Shown here piece by piece: positions 1 to 7,779 of a DNA stretch of 40,611 bases. Both the position numbers and the translations under genes were made by a program. This stretch comes from Acidimicrobiaceae bacterium (lineage in GTDB: Bacteria > Actinomycetota > Acidimicrobiia > Acidimicrobiales > RAAP-2). Position 1 is the first letter of the stretch, and every line of letters begins with the position of its first letter. Below the pieces are notes generated by a model, which worked only from the letters and a program-made list of their open reading frames with translations, was not told the DNA's origin and did not search any database. Location of the stretch: positions 1 to 40,611 of the forward strand of contig PMOE01000023.1 in the NCBI GenBank assembly GCA_003161575.1, read 5' to 3'.

Positions 1-1849
1 GGTCGGCCAGGGCGGCGGCCCGGAGGGCCCGGACCCCGCCGATCTCTTTGAGGAGCCGGGTGCGCCGGGCCGGCCCGAGGCCCCGGACGTCGTCGAGCAC
101 ACTCGACGTCATCCGTTTGCCCCGTCGTTCCCGATGGAAGGTGATGGCGAAGCGGTGCGCCTCGTCGCGGACCCGTTGGAGGAGGTAGAGGGCCTCGGAC
201 CCCCGAGGGATGCGGATCGGCTCGGGGTGCCCGGGCCGGTAGATTTCCTCGAACTGCTTGGCCAGTGCGGCCAACTCGATCTGACCGGTCAGCCCGAGTC
301 GTTCCACCACCTGCTCCCCGACGGCCAACTGGCCCTTGCCCCCATCGATCAGGAGAAGCTGCGGTGGGTAGGCGAAGCGGCGGCGGGGCCGCCGCACGCC
401 GATGTCCTCGACCGCTTCGGCGTCAACGGGCACCTCGGCCCGGTCACTCCCGGTGGCTTCGGTCCGGGCCGCCCGATCTTCGACAAGGGCCCGAAGGCGC
501 CGGGTGAGGACCTCTTCCATCGCGGCGTAGTCGTCGTTCCCGGCGACCGTCGTTACTTTGAATCGCCGGTAGTCGGACTTCTTGGCCAGGGCGTCCTCGA
601 AGACCACCATCGAGCCGACGTAGTCGGTACCCGAGAGGTGGCTCATGTCGTAACACTCGATTCGCAGCGGCGCCTCTCGCAACGAGAGCGCTGCTTGGAG
701 TTCGGTCAGCGCCCGGGACCGGCTGTTGTGGTCCGAGGCCCGGCGCAGGCGGTGTCGGGCCAGGTCCTCCGAGGCGTTCTTCGTGACCATCTCTTGCAGG
801 GCCCGTTTCGAGCCGCGCCGGGGCACGGCGAGATCGACTGGCCCCCCGCGTACGCTCGATAACCAGGTCGTCAACACCTCGGGGTCCTCGGGTGTCTCGG
901 GAACCAGCACCCGGCGGGGCACCTCGGCCCCGGCTCCCGCATAGAGCTGCTCGACCACCCGGCCGACGAACTCCGCTGACGTCAGATCCTCCACCTTGTC
1001 CGCCACGAAGCCGCCGCGACCGACCACCCGTCCCCGGCGCACATAGAAGACCTGGACCGCCGCCTCGAGGTCGTCCTCGGCGATGCCCACCACGTCGAGG
1101 TCCTCGGGACGCTCGGAAACCATCTGCTGGGTCTCGGCCGCCTTGCGCACCGCCGTCAGGCGGTCGCGCACCCGGGCGGCCCGCTCGAACTCGAGCGACT
1201 CGGACGCCTCGGCCATGTCGGCTTCCAATCCGGCCACAACCGGCGCCGTGTCGCCCGAGAGGAAGAGCATGAGGTCCTCGACCATGTGGTGGTACCGCTC
1301 GGCATCGACGGCCCCGACACAGGGGCCCGAACACCGCTCGATGTCGTAGAGGAGGCAAGGCCGGCCCAGCCGCTCGTGGCGGGCGAACTTGGTGTCTGAG
1401 CAGGTGCGGACCGGAAAGCTCCGGACCAACAGATCGAGGGTCTCGCGCAGGGCCCCGACGTGGCCGTAGGGACCGAAGTAGCGGACCCCCTTGCGCTTTC
1501 TGCCCCGTACGACGGCCGGGCGGGGCCATTGGTCCTGCACGGTGACGGCGAGCCAGGGATAGCTCTTATCGTCCTTTAGGCGCACGTTGAAACGGGGCAG
1601 ATGGGTCTGGATCAACGAGTGTTCAAGGATCAGGGCGTCGACCTCGGTCTCGACCACCACCCATTCGACCTGTTCGGCGAGAGCCACCATCTGGGCCGTC
1701 CGAGGGGGGAGGGCGGCGGGGTCCTGCCAGTAATTGGGCAGCCGATGACGGAGGGACTTGGCCTTGCCCACATAGAGCACCCGGCCGTGGTGGTCAAGGA
1801 ATTGGTACGAACCCGGGGCGTCGGGGATCGAACTCGTGGGGGGCCGCAA
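1..1849 (-). CDS. uvrC: UvrABC excinuclease subunit C (partial, C-terminus cut by window edge)
   Basis: This is the nuclease subunit of nucleotide excision repair, which makes both incisions around the lesion on UvrB-DNA complexes. The minus-strand frame reads through about 616 codons to the window edge. It shows an N-terminal GIY-YIG domain (PDAPGSYQF...LYVGKAKSLRHRL) and a four-cysteine region (RTC, RPC, RCSGPC) that in E. coli UvrC is reported to hold an Fe-S cluster. A UVR helix (LEFERAARVRDRL), the RNase H-like endonuclease core (ECYDMSHLSGTDYVGSMVVF, LLLIDGGKGQL) and the first helix-hairpin-helix (LDDVRGLGPARRTRLL) follow. TTG at 1849 is chosen because GGAGGG (1856-1861) lies at the right distance. 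GTG at 1855 is in frame but abuts that site. The last residues of the second HhH lie outside the window. uvrC is separated here from uvrA by about 10 kb of unrelated genes. Confidence 0.95.
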   Translation of the reverse strand, partial: MRPPTSSIPDAPGSYQFLDHHGRVLYVGKAKSLRHRLPNYWQDPAALPPRTAQMVALAEQVEWVVVETEVDALILEHSLIQTHLPRFNVRLKDDKSYPWLAVTVQDQWPRPAVVRGRKRKGVRYFGPYGHVGALRETLDLLVRSFPVRTCSDTKFARHERLGRPCLLYDIERCSGPCVGAVDAERYHHMVEDLMLFLSGDTAPVVAGLEADMAEASESLEFERAARVRDRLTAVRKAAETQQMVSERPEDLDVVGIAEDDLEAAVQVFYVRRGRVVGRGGFVADKVEDLTSAEFVGRVVEQLYAGAGAEVPRRVLVPETPEDPEVLTTWLSSVRGGPVDLAVPRRGSKRALQEMVTKNASEDLARHRLRRASDHNSRSRALTELQAALSLREAPLRIECYDMSHLSGTDYVGSMVVFEDALAKKSDYRRFKVTTVAGNDDYAAMEEVLTRRLRALVEDRAARTEATGSDRAEVPVDAEAVEDIGVRRPRRRFAYPPQLLLIDGGKGQLAVGEQVVERLGLTGQIELAALAKQFEEIYRPGHPEPIRIPRGSEALYLLQRVRDEAHRFAITFHRERRGKRMTSSVLDDVRGLGPARRTRLLKEIGGVRALRAAALAD

Positions 1850-1960
1850 CTGCACCCCTCCACTCTCGCGTGCCGTGGCCTCCGATCGGGTCGGGCGGAA
1901 CGCCGGGGGTGGTGCCGGCCACCCGCGGGGCCATCGGCCGCGGGGCGGTCCGGGTCCCCC

Positions 1961-1966
1961 TACACT
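1961..1966 (+). promoter_or_regulatory. Candidate -10 element (TACACT) for nadA
   Basis: TACACT lies 118 nt before the nadA ATG. A transcript starting about 7 nt downstream would carry the whole structured element at 2001-2064 in its leader. No TTGACA-like -35 box is visible at the usual spacing, so the call rests on the hexamer and its position. The same hexamer occurs before the genes at 18703 and 26559. Confidence 0.35.
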
Positions 1967-2000
1967 GGTCTTCGCCGGCCTGGTATCCCGGCGACACACC

Positions 2001-2064
2001 GGCTCCGAGGCCGACAACCCCGCGGATGGGCGACCAGGCTGTCCCCGCCGGCCACATCGGAGCC
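2001..2064 (+). ncRNA. Structured nadA leader, NAD+-I (nadA motif) riboswitch-like element
   Basis: A nested hairpin ends 19 nt before the nadA start codon. The outer helix is 8 bp (GGCTCCGA 2001-2008 with TCGGAGCC 2057-2064), followed inward by a 5-bp helix (GGCCG/CGGCC). On the 5' side is an unpaired ACAACCCC segment, then a 4-bp helix (GCGG/CCGC) enclosing a small G-rich hairpin. As I recall it, the NAD+-I riboswitch domain has the same order: an outer helix starting GGCU and ending GGAGCC, an unpaired ACAACCCC on the 5' side only, a 4-bp helix and an inner hairpin. It is known upstream of nadA in Acidobacteriota. The conserved AGCGA on the 3' side of that family is not seen here, and no second tandem domain is visible. 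Just downstream, CCCC (2065-2068) can pair with GGGG (2074-2077) and hide the ribosome-binding site, a plausible expression platform. The structure is seen; the ligand is inference. Confidence 0.42.
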
Positions 2065-2071
2065 CCCCAGC

Positions 2072-2077
2072 AAGGGG
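2072..2077 (+). promoter_or_regulatory. nadA ribosome-binding site, can be sequestered
   Basis: AAGGGG lies 6 nt before the nadA ATG at 2084 and decides that start. Its GGGG can pair with the CCCC at 2065-2068 through a 5-nt loop. That hairpin adjoins the outer helix of the leader element. Confidence 0.5.
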
Positions 2078-2083
2078 TACGAC

Positions 2084-3196
2084 ATGATCAGGCTTCAAGG
2101 TGCGCTCCCTGAGCGTTACGGCGCGGCATCATCTGAGCAGCTCGATGAATGGATCGGCCGGGCCAAGGCGGCCTTGGGCGATCGCTTGCTCATTCTCGGC
2201 CACCACTACCAACGCGACGAGGTCATGCGCTGGGCCGACGCTCGGGGCGATTCCTTCGGGCTTTCCCGGATCGCTGCTGACCGCCAGGACGCCGAATTCA
2301 TCGTCTTTTGTGGGGTCCATTTCATGGCCGAATCGGCCGACGTGCTCACCGGGGAGCACCAGCAGGTGTTACTCCCCGACCTCAACGCCGGCTGCTCGAT
2401 GGCTGACATGGCCGACATCGAGGCCGTTGAAGAGGCCTGGGAGGACCTGGCCCGGGTGACCGATGTCGAACGGATCGTGCCGGTCACCTACATGAACTCC
2501 TCGGCCGCCCTCAAGGCCTTCGTGGGTCGACACGGGGGCTCGGTCTGCACCTCGTCGAATGCCCGCGCCGTGCTCACCTGGGCCCTCGGCGCTGCCGACG
2601 GCGCTCCCCGTGGGGACAAGGTCCTCTTCTTCCCCGACGAGCACCTGGGGCGCAACACCGGTTTCCAGCTCGGCTTTGGGGCCACCGACATGGCGTTGTG
2701 GAATCCCCGGGCCCATTTCGGCGGCCTGAGCGAGACCGATGTGAAAGGAGCCCGGTTGCTCTTGTGGAAGGGGCACTGCTCGGTCCATCAGCGGTTCCGG
2801 CCCGTGCACGTGGACGCATTCCGTCGCGAGCACCCCGAGGGGATTGTCGTCGTGCACCCCGAATGTGCCCACGAGGTGGTTGAGCTGGCCGACCGTGTGG
2901 GTTCGACCGACTTCATCATCCGCACCGTGGCAGGAGCACCGGCCGGTTCGGTGCTCGGCATCGCAACCGAGATCCATCTGGTCAAACGTCTCGGCGATGA
3001 GAATCCCGACAAGACGGTGGTCTGTCTTGACCCGCTGGTGTGTCCGTGTTCGACGATGTCACGCATCGATCCGCCGCACCTGGCCTGGGTGCTCGAGGGG
3101 CTGGAGGCCGGGGAGGTACACAACCGCATCACGGTCGACACCGAGACAGCGGCGTGGGCCCGGGTGGCCCTCGAACGCATGCTGGCGACCGTCTAA
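2084..3196 (+). CDS. nadA: Quinolinate synthase NadA
   Basis: This is a cytoplasmic [4Fe-4S] enzyme that condenses iminoaspartate with dihydroxyacetone phosphate to give quinolinate, the first committed intermediate of de novo NAD synthesis. The product is 370 residues, the length of the longer Bacillus-type branch. Visible motifs are ILGHHYQRDEV near residue 37, NAGCSMAD (Cys104), FFPDEHLGRNTG, KGHCSVHQRF (Cys232), VHPECAHEVV and CPCSTM (Cys320 and Cys322). In the family three cysteines, one from each such region, bind the cluster. The ATG at 2084 has AAGGGG 6 nt upstream. The open frame runs further 5', but that part overlaps the leader and divergent uvrC promoter region and has no NadA homology. 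No nadB or nadC is present nearby. The 3' end overlaps the convergent lysR gene by 4 bp. Confidence 0.96.
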   Translation: MIRLQGALPERYGAASSEQLDEWIGRAKAALGDRLLILGHHYQRDEVMRWADARGDSFGLSRIAADRQDAEFIVFCGVHFMAESADVLTGEHQQVLLPDLNAGCSMADMADIEAVEEAWEDLARVTDVERIVPVTYMNSSAALKAFVGRHGGSVCTSSNARAVLTWALGAADGAPRGDKVLFFPDEHLGRNTGFQLGFGATDMALWNPRAHFGGLSETDVKGARLLLWKGHCSVHQRFRPVHVDAFRREHPEGIVVVHPECAHEVVELADRVGSTDFIIRTVAGAPAGSVLGIATEIHLVKRLGDENPDKTVVCLDPLVCPCSTMSRIDPPHLAWVLEGLEAGEVHNRITVDTETAAWARVALERMLATV

Positions 3197-4128
3197 AGCC
3201 CCTCGAGCGACCTCACCGATCGTCTGACTGCGCCCTTGTCGGGCGTCCGCTTACGTGTTCGGGCCGTCAACAGGTCGAGGAAGGCCCGGGTGGCGGGGCT
3301 GATCTCCTCGAGCTCCCTGGTGACGGCGGCCAAAGTCCACGTCACGGCGGGATCGCTCAGGGGAATGCCCCGCAACGTCGGCCAACTCTCGGCCAGGGTC
3401 TGGTGAAGGAGCGTCACCCCGAGGCCATGCTCGACGAAGCCCAGCATCGTGTCGGGGTCTTTGACCTCGAATGGCACGGGTCGCTCGGCCGGGGTGTCGG
3501 CAAAGATGCGGTCGAGCACTTCGGATCCGGGCGAACGGAGCGGTGGCCCCACGAAGTTCTCCCCGGCCAACGTCTCAAGGTCCACGCTCGCCCGGTCCGC
3601 CAGGGGATGATCGGGTCGGCAGATGAAGACGATCGGTTCGGTGATCAAATCGGTGAACGCCAACCGGGAGGGAAGACGGCTCGGTCGGGCAACGCAGACA
3701 AGGTCGAGCGTCCCCCGGTCGACCTCGTCGATCAATGAAGGGGAGTTCTCGCGGACGTAGCGGAGGTCAACCGCGGGATGCTGGTGGCGGAAGTCGGCCA
3801 GGATCGCCGTCTGGTCCAGGGCCCCCGGGGTCGGGATCCCGCCCACCGCCAGGGCTCCCCGCAACAGCGTCTGGACCTCGTCGACCGCGGTGCGGGCGCG
3901 CTCGGCAGCATCGAGGATCCGCTGGGCCTCCGCGGCGAAGGCCCGGCCGGCCTCGGTCAGTTCCACCTGGCGGGTGCTCCGGATGAACAAGGGGCAGCCC
4001 AGCTCGCGCTCCAACGCCTGGATGGAGGCCGAGAGAGCCGACTGGCTGATGTGGCAGCGGGCGGCAGCCCGGGTGAAGTGCCGTTCGTCGGCCACGGCCA
4101 AGAAAAAATCCAATTGTCGGAGCTCCAC
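3193..4128 (-). CDS. LysR-family transcriptional regulator
   Basis: A 311-residue DNA-binding regulator. The N-terminal winged helix-turn-helix is clear (MELRQLDFFLAVADERHFTR, then CHISQSALSASIQALERELG, residues 1-60), with the linker helix following. The C-terminal effector-binding domain has the usual two-lobe pattern (LRYVRENSPSLIDEVDRGTLDL, PDHPLADR, VEHGLGVTLL). The start is GTG, with AGGTG about 7 nt upstream. It is divergent from the cyclic-di-GMP gene at 4250 and its tail overlaps nadA by 4 bp. A 28-bp imperfect palindrome 17 nt upstream of the start is a good candidate for its operator, so autoregulation and control of the divergent gene are likely (inference). The effector cannot be read from the sequence. 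Confidence 0.92.
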   Translation of the reverse strand: MELRQLDFFLAVADERHFTRAAARCHISQSALSASIQALERELGCPLFIRSTRQVELTEAGRAFAAEAQRILDAAERARTAVDEVQTLLRGALAVGGIPTPGALDQTAILADFRHQHPAVDLRYVRENSPSLIDEVDRGTLDLVCVARPSRLPSRLAFTDLITEPIVFICRPDHPLADRASVDLETLAGENFVGPPLRSPGSEVLDRIFADTPAERPVPFEVKDPDTMLGFVEHGLGVTLLHQTLAESWPTLRGIPLSDPAVTWTLAAVTRELEEISPATRAFLDLLTARTRKRTPDKGAVRRSVRSLEGL

Positions 4129-4145
4129 CAGCGTTCACCTGTGCA

Positions 4146-4173
4146 ATCGATTAATCAGATCTTATCATTCGAT
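4146..4173. promoter_or_regulatory. 28-bp palindrome, candidate LysR operator
   Basis: Two 11-bp arms (ATCGATTAATC and TATCATTCGAT, 8 of 11 positions symmetric) flank a central AGATCT. The element is AT-rich in a very GC-rich window. It lies 17 nt before the lysR start and about 76 nt before the divergent PAS-GGDEF-EAL gene, the position expected of a LysR-type binding site. No protein-binding evidence is available. Confidence 0.5.
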
Positions 4174-4249
4174 TTTACTTCACAGTGATTCGGTCGAAGA
4201 CTCGCGGCGGATGGTCCTATCGGCCGAGACGGGAGTTGGAGGTGACGCT

Positions 4250-7132
4250 GTGAGAACTGATCCCGTGGGCAACGTGCTCGTCGGCGACGCCCCCTCCCTG
4301 ACCGAGTCCTACTTCTGGGCGATGATTCAACGCTCCTCGGACGCCGCCTTCGTCATCGACGAGGACGGTACGATCCGCTTCGCCAGCCCCGCCGTGTCCA
4401 TCTTCGGCTATTCCCCCGCCTTCCTGCGTGGTCGCAACGTCCGGGAATTTGTCCACCCCGACGACCTCGACGACGGGGCGAACGTGGCCCTCGTCCGCTC
4501 CGGCCTTGCCGCCTCGAGCTCGGCTGCCGTCCAATGGCGACTCCTCGCCGCCGACGGAACCTGGCGCTGGGTTGAAGAGGCCCTGACTGACCTGACCGAT
4601 GACCCGGCCGTGGCTGGCATCGTCATCAACCTGCGCGACATCACCCTCCGCCGGCAAGCCGAAGATGCTCTCCGCTCATCCGAGGCCCGGTTCCGCCGGC
4701 TCTTCGACGGCGGCCCAATCGGTACCGCCGTTGTCGACCTCGAGGGCCGGGTCGTCGAGGCCAACGACGCCCTGCTCGCCCTGCTCGGTTATGGCGCCGA
4801 AGACCTGATCGGCCGTCACTTCTCCGAGATCACCCACCCCGACGACCTGGCCGAGGACGCCGCGCTGGCCGACCGGCTCTTCGCCGGTGAGATCGAGCGT
4901 TACCAGCTCGATAAGCGCTATATCCGAAAGGACGGGACCGAGATCGTCGGTCGGCTGACCGTGTCCTTGGTCCCCGACGACATGGGCCATCCCCTCTACT
5001 GCATTGGGGTGATCGAGGACGTGACCGAGATGGTCCGGGGCCAAAAGACACTGGCCCGCAACGAGGAGCGGCTTCGGATGGCCCTCGACGCCTCCCGGGT
5101 GGCCATTTGGGAGAACGATTTCGCCAGCCACCGGATCACCGTCTCGGAAAACTTCGACGAAGTCCTCGGGATCGCCGCCGGCGCCTCCCGCAGCGTCTAC
5201 GACGGCTACCTCCAGTTCATCCACCCCGACGACGCCGCCGAGTTCCTGGCATTCCAGAACCAGGTCCTGACCGCCGACGACAGCCACGAGTTCGCCCTCG
5301 ATCACCGCTTCGTCTCCCCCACCCGGGGGCTGCGGTGGATACACAGTCGCGGCCGCCTCATCCGAGACGCAGAAGGAAAAAAGGTCCGCATCATGGGGGC
5401 GGTCATGGACGTCACCAACGACCGGACGGCCGAGCGCCAGCGCCTCGAGTCCGAACAGGTCTTCCGCCACACCGTCGAGGCCACCACCGACGCCTTTGTC
5501 GGGATCCGCTCCGACGGGGTCATCACCGACTGGAACCAAAGCGCCCAAGCAATCTTCGGCTGGACGACCGAGGAGGCCTGCGGCCGGCACTTCGAAATGG
5601 TGATCCCGCCCGCGGCCCGCCCCGGCCGCCGCAAGGCGCTGGCCCGGGTCGCGAAGCATCCAGATCGAAGCCGGATGGCCGCCGGTCCGGTGGAGACCAC
5701 GGCGCTCACCAAAGATGGGCGGATGATCCCCGTCGAGGTGTCCGTGGTCGGGGTCGAACGCGACGGCGACTGCGGGTTCAACGCCTTCGTCCGCGACATC
5801 ACCGCCCGCAAGAACGTCGAAGCGGAGTTGGCCCGCCAAGTATTCACCGACGAACCCACCGGCCTGCCCAACCGGGCCCTCCTCCAGGACCGCCTCGACG
5901 GCGCCCTCTCCCGATTCAAGCCCGACAACTGGCTCGCCGTACTGTTCGTCGACTTTGACCGGCTGAAGGTCGTCAACGAAAGCCTCGGGCACAGCGCCGG
6001 CGACGACGCGCTCAGCGCCATTGCTGACCGGCTGGCCGCCGCTGCCCGCCCCGGCGACACCGTTGCGCGTTTCGCTGGAGACGAGTTCGTCATCGTGGCC
6101 GAACGGCTGGCCTCGGTGCACGCCGTCACCGAACTGGCCCGGTCCATCCTCGTCGCCTGCTCGGAATCGCTGCGCATCGACGGTCACGAACTCCGTCCCG
6201 GGGTGAGCATCGGCATCGCCCTGGCCGCCAGCGACTCGACCGCCGACGAGCTCCTGCGCGACGCCGACCTGGCCATGTACCAGGCAAAGGAACGCGGCCG
6301 GAACCGCTTCGAATTCTTCGACGTGGCCATGCGGGAGGAGGCCATCCACCGCCTCCACCTCGAGTACGAACTCCGCCTGGCCATCGACGACGACCAGCTC
6401 CGGGTCCACTACCAGCCCATCCTCTCCGCCGACGGCGAGCTGGTCTCGGCCGAGGCCCTGGTCCGTTGGGAGCACCCCGAACGGGGCCTCCTCCCGCCCG
6501 TCGACTTCATCCGCCTGGCCGAAGAGACCGGTCTCATCGTCGACCTGGGTGAATGGGTCCTCCGAGCCGCCTGCATCCGGGCTGCGGCCTGGCGGCGGGA
6601 GGTGCCCGAGCTGTCAATGGCCGTCAACATCTCGACCCGCCAGCTCATCGAGCCCCGTCTTCCTGGCGTCATTGCCGGGATCCTGGCCGAAGTGGGCCTC
6701 CCCCCAAGTGCCCTCTGCTTGGAGTTGACCGAGTCCACCCTCCTCGAGGACGAAGCGCGAGCGCACGACTGTGTGGCCGAACTGCGAGGCATCGGGGTCC
6801 AGATCGCCCTCGATGACTTCGGGACCGGCTACTCCTCACTGACCTACCTTCGTCATCTCCCGGTCCAGTTCCTCAAGCTCGACCGTTCATTCGTCAGCGG
6901 CCTGGCCGACAACCCCCAGGACGCCGCCATTGTCGGCTCTACCATCCAGCTCGCCCACGCCCTCGGCCTCAAGGCGGTGGCCGAGGGGGTCGAGACCTCC
7001 GAACAGCTCGAGGCCCTCCGGCGGCTCGATTGTGACCTGATGCAGGGATTCCTCTGGTCTTGTCCCCTGCCACACGAAACATTCGAGGAGCAGTTCCTGG
7101 GCACCGTGCTCTCCGGGTCTGCCCGCCAGTGA
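4250..7132 (+). CDS. PAS(x4)-GGDEF-EAL cyclic-di-GMP signalling protein
   Basis: A 960-residue soluble protein that probably makes and/or breaks cyclic di-GMP. Four PAS/PAC sensor units occupy about residues 20-137, 143-265, 273-394 and 403-525 (for example FVHPDDLDD, ITHPDDLAED, FIHPDDAAEF). The GGDEF domain (about 531-690) has AGDEF at 609-613 and an RxxD inhibitory site (RPGD, 600-603) exactly five residues before it. The EAL domain follows, with EALVRW (735 onward), NISTRQL, ELTES, DDFGTGYSS (about 855) and EGVET (about 912), so the phosphodiesterase set looks complete. AGDEF is a known variant of GGDEF, so cyclase activity is possible but not certain. The GTG start at 4250 has GGAGG 7 nt upstream. 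Upstream codons in the same frame lie over the lysR promoter. No membrane segment is seen, so the signal is likely cytoplasmic. Confidence 0.93.
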   Translation: MRTDPVGNVLVGDAPSLTESYFWAMIQRSSDAAFVIDEDGTIRFASPAVSIFGYSPAFLRGRNVREFVHPDDLDDGANVALVRSGLAASSSAAVQWRLLAADGTWRWVEEALTDLTDDPAVAGIVINLRDITLRRQAEDALRSSEARFRRLFDGGPIGTAVVDLEGRVVEANDALLALLGYGAEDLIGRHFSEITHPDDLAEDAALADRLFAGEIERYQLDKRYIRKDGTEIVGRLTVSLVPDDMGHPLYCIGVIEDVTEMVRGQKTLARNEERLRMALDASRVAIWENDFASHRITVSENFDEVLGIAAGASRSVYDGYLQFIHPDDAAEFLAFQNQVLTADDSHEFALDHRFVSPTRGLRWIHSRGRLIRDAEGKKVRIMGAVMDVTNDRTAERQRLESEQVFRHTVEATTDAFVGIRSDGVITDWNQSAQAIFGWTTEEACGRHFEMVIPPAARPGRRKALARVAKHPDRSRMAAGPVETTALTKDGRMIPVEVSVVGVERDGDCGFNAFVRDITARKNVEAELARQVFTDEPTGLPNRALLQDRLDGALSRFKPDNWLAVLFVDFDRLKVVNESLGHSAGDDALSAIADRLAAAARPGDTVARFAGDEFVIVAERLASVHAVTELARSILVACSESLRIDGHELRPGVSIGIALAASDSTADELLRDADLAMYQAKERGRNRFEFFDVAMREEAIHRLHLEYELRLAIDDDQLRVHYQPILSADGELVSAEALVRWEHPERGLLPPVDFIRLAEETGLIVDLGEWVLRAACIRAAAWRREVPELSMAVNISTRQLIEPRLPGVIAGILAEVGLPPSALCLELTESTLLEDEARAHDCVAELRGIGVQIALDDFGTGYSSLTYLRHLPVQFLKLDRSFVSGLADNPQDAAIVGSTIQLAHALGLKAVAEGVETSEQLEALRRLDCDLMQGFLWSCPLPHETFEEQFLGTVLSGSARQ

Positions 7133-7152
7133 CCTGAGTCATAATTGAGTCT

Positions 7153-7182
7153 GCGCGAGGGAATTCTCGTCACTCCTCGCGC
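7153..7182. terminator. Inverted repeat in convergent intergenic region
   Basis: GCGCGAGG (7153-7160) and CCTCGCGC (7175-7182) form a perfect 8-bp stem with a 14-nt loop, 20 nt after the stop codon at 7132. The next gene converges from the right. There is no following T run, so this is at best a factor-assisted terminator or an mRNA-end hairpin. Confidence 0.4.
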
Positions 7183-7268
7183 GTTGTGCCTATCGTCAGC
7201 GACGACAGGAGGCACAAATGCCGCACGGCGGGCTCACGCCACGCTTCGCTCCCGGTCGGCTCGTGTTT

Positions 7269-7718
7269 TCACTCGACCTCGGCCTTGATGCGTTCGAGGG
7301 TGGTTTGCATGCCGTTGCGGTTGGTCCGACCCCGGGCCCATCCGAGAAGGGCCCAGTACACCCGGAGCGGCGCGGTGTTGGCGAGCTCGAAGGACTCGGT
7401 GACGTCGGTCCCGTCACCGGTGGGGTCCAACCGATATCGCCAGACGTTCAACGGCTTGTCGCTCGGGCCCACCCCGAAGCCGAACTCGCGCTCGGGCACG
7501 CATGCGAGCACGGTGCACGTGGTCCAGTAGGTAGGGCCCCAGCCGTTGCGCTTCACATGGCCGCGGAACCGGGCGCCAACAGCGGGGCCCGATGCGCCGT
7601 CGAGCCATTGCGCCTCGAAGGTCTCCGGACTGTACCGGCCGATCTTGGTGACGTCGCTCACCAGATCCCAGATCCTTCCCGGGGGCGCGACCATGTGAAC
7701 GGTTACCGAGTCATGCAT
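7269..7718 (-). CDS. SRPBCC (polyketide cyclase/START-like) family protein
   Basis: A 149-residue member of the SRPBCC fold, a helix-grip barrel with a hydrophobic cavity. The opening VTVHMVAPPGRIWDLVSDV and the run KIGRYSPETFEAQWLDG...GARFRGHVKRN are typical of the polyketide_cyc2-type subgroup. The later DGTDVTESFEL and the C-terminal helix (TTLERIKAEVE) complete the fold. Such proteins bind or act on small hydrophobic molecules; the ligand here is unknown. It is the last gene of a minus-strand group containing a second SRPBCC protein, an amidohydrolase and a nitroreductase. It appears to have its own leaderless promoter, since TAGGGT ends 6 nt before the ATG. Confidence 0.85.
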   Translation of the reverse strand: MHDSVTVHMVAPPGRIWDLVSDVTKIGRYSPETFEAQWLDGASGPAVGARFRGHVKRNGWGPTYWTTCTVLACVPEREFGFGVGPSDKPLNVWRYRLDPTGDGTDVTESFELANTAPLRVYWALLGWARGRTNRNGMQTTLERIKAEVE

Positions 7719-7724
7719 CGGCCA

Positions 7725-7746
7725 ACCCTACGAGAGATTTCTCTCG
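7725..7746 (-). promoter_or_regulatory. Leaderless promoter with adjacent inverted repeat
   Basis: On the minus strand TAGGGT (7730-7725) is followed by 6 nt and then the ATG at 7718, the spacing expected of a -10 box with transcription starting on the start codon. Directly upstream, CGAGAG and CTCTCG (7731-7736 and 7741-7746) form a perfect inverted repeat with a 4-nt spacer, a plausible operator. The repeat could also be a weak terminator of the preceding amidohydrolase gene, but no T run follows. Confidence 0.42.
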
Positions 7747-7779
7747 GCGCCGCCTCGTGCTGATCCGCGTCATGGCAGC

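Noticed and set aside
4676..6475. A 599-codon minus-strand open frame inside the PAS-GGDEF-EAL gene.
   Set aside because: It is fully antisense to a clear multidomain protein and its product is a Gly/Val/Asp-rich sequence without domains.
7218..7763. Plus-strand open frame of 181 codons with a strong GGAGG 5 nt before its ATG.
   Set aside because: It is almost entirely antisense to the SRPBCC gene, has no recognisable domain and has a composition typical of antisense frames. The ribosome-binding site is probably coincidental, though a very short peptide before 7268 cannot be excluded.
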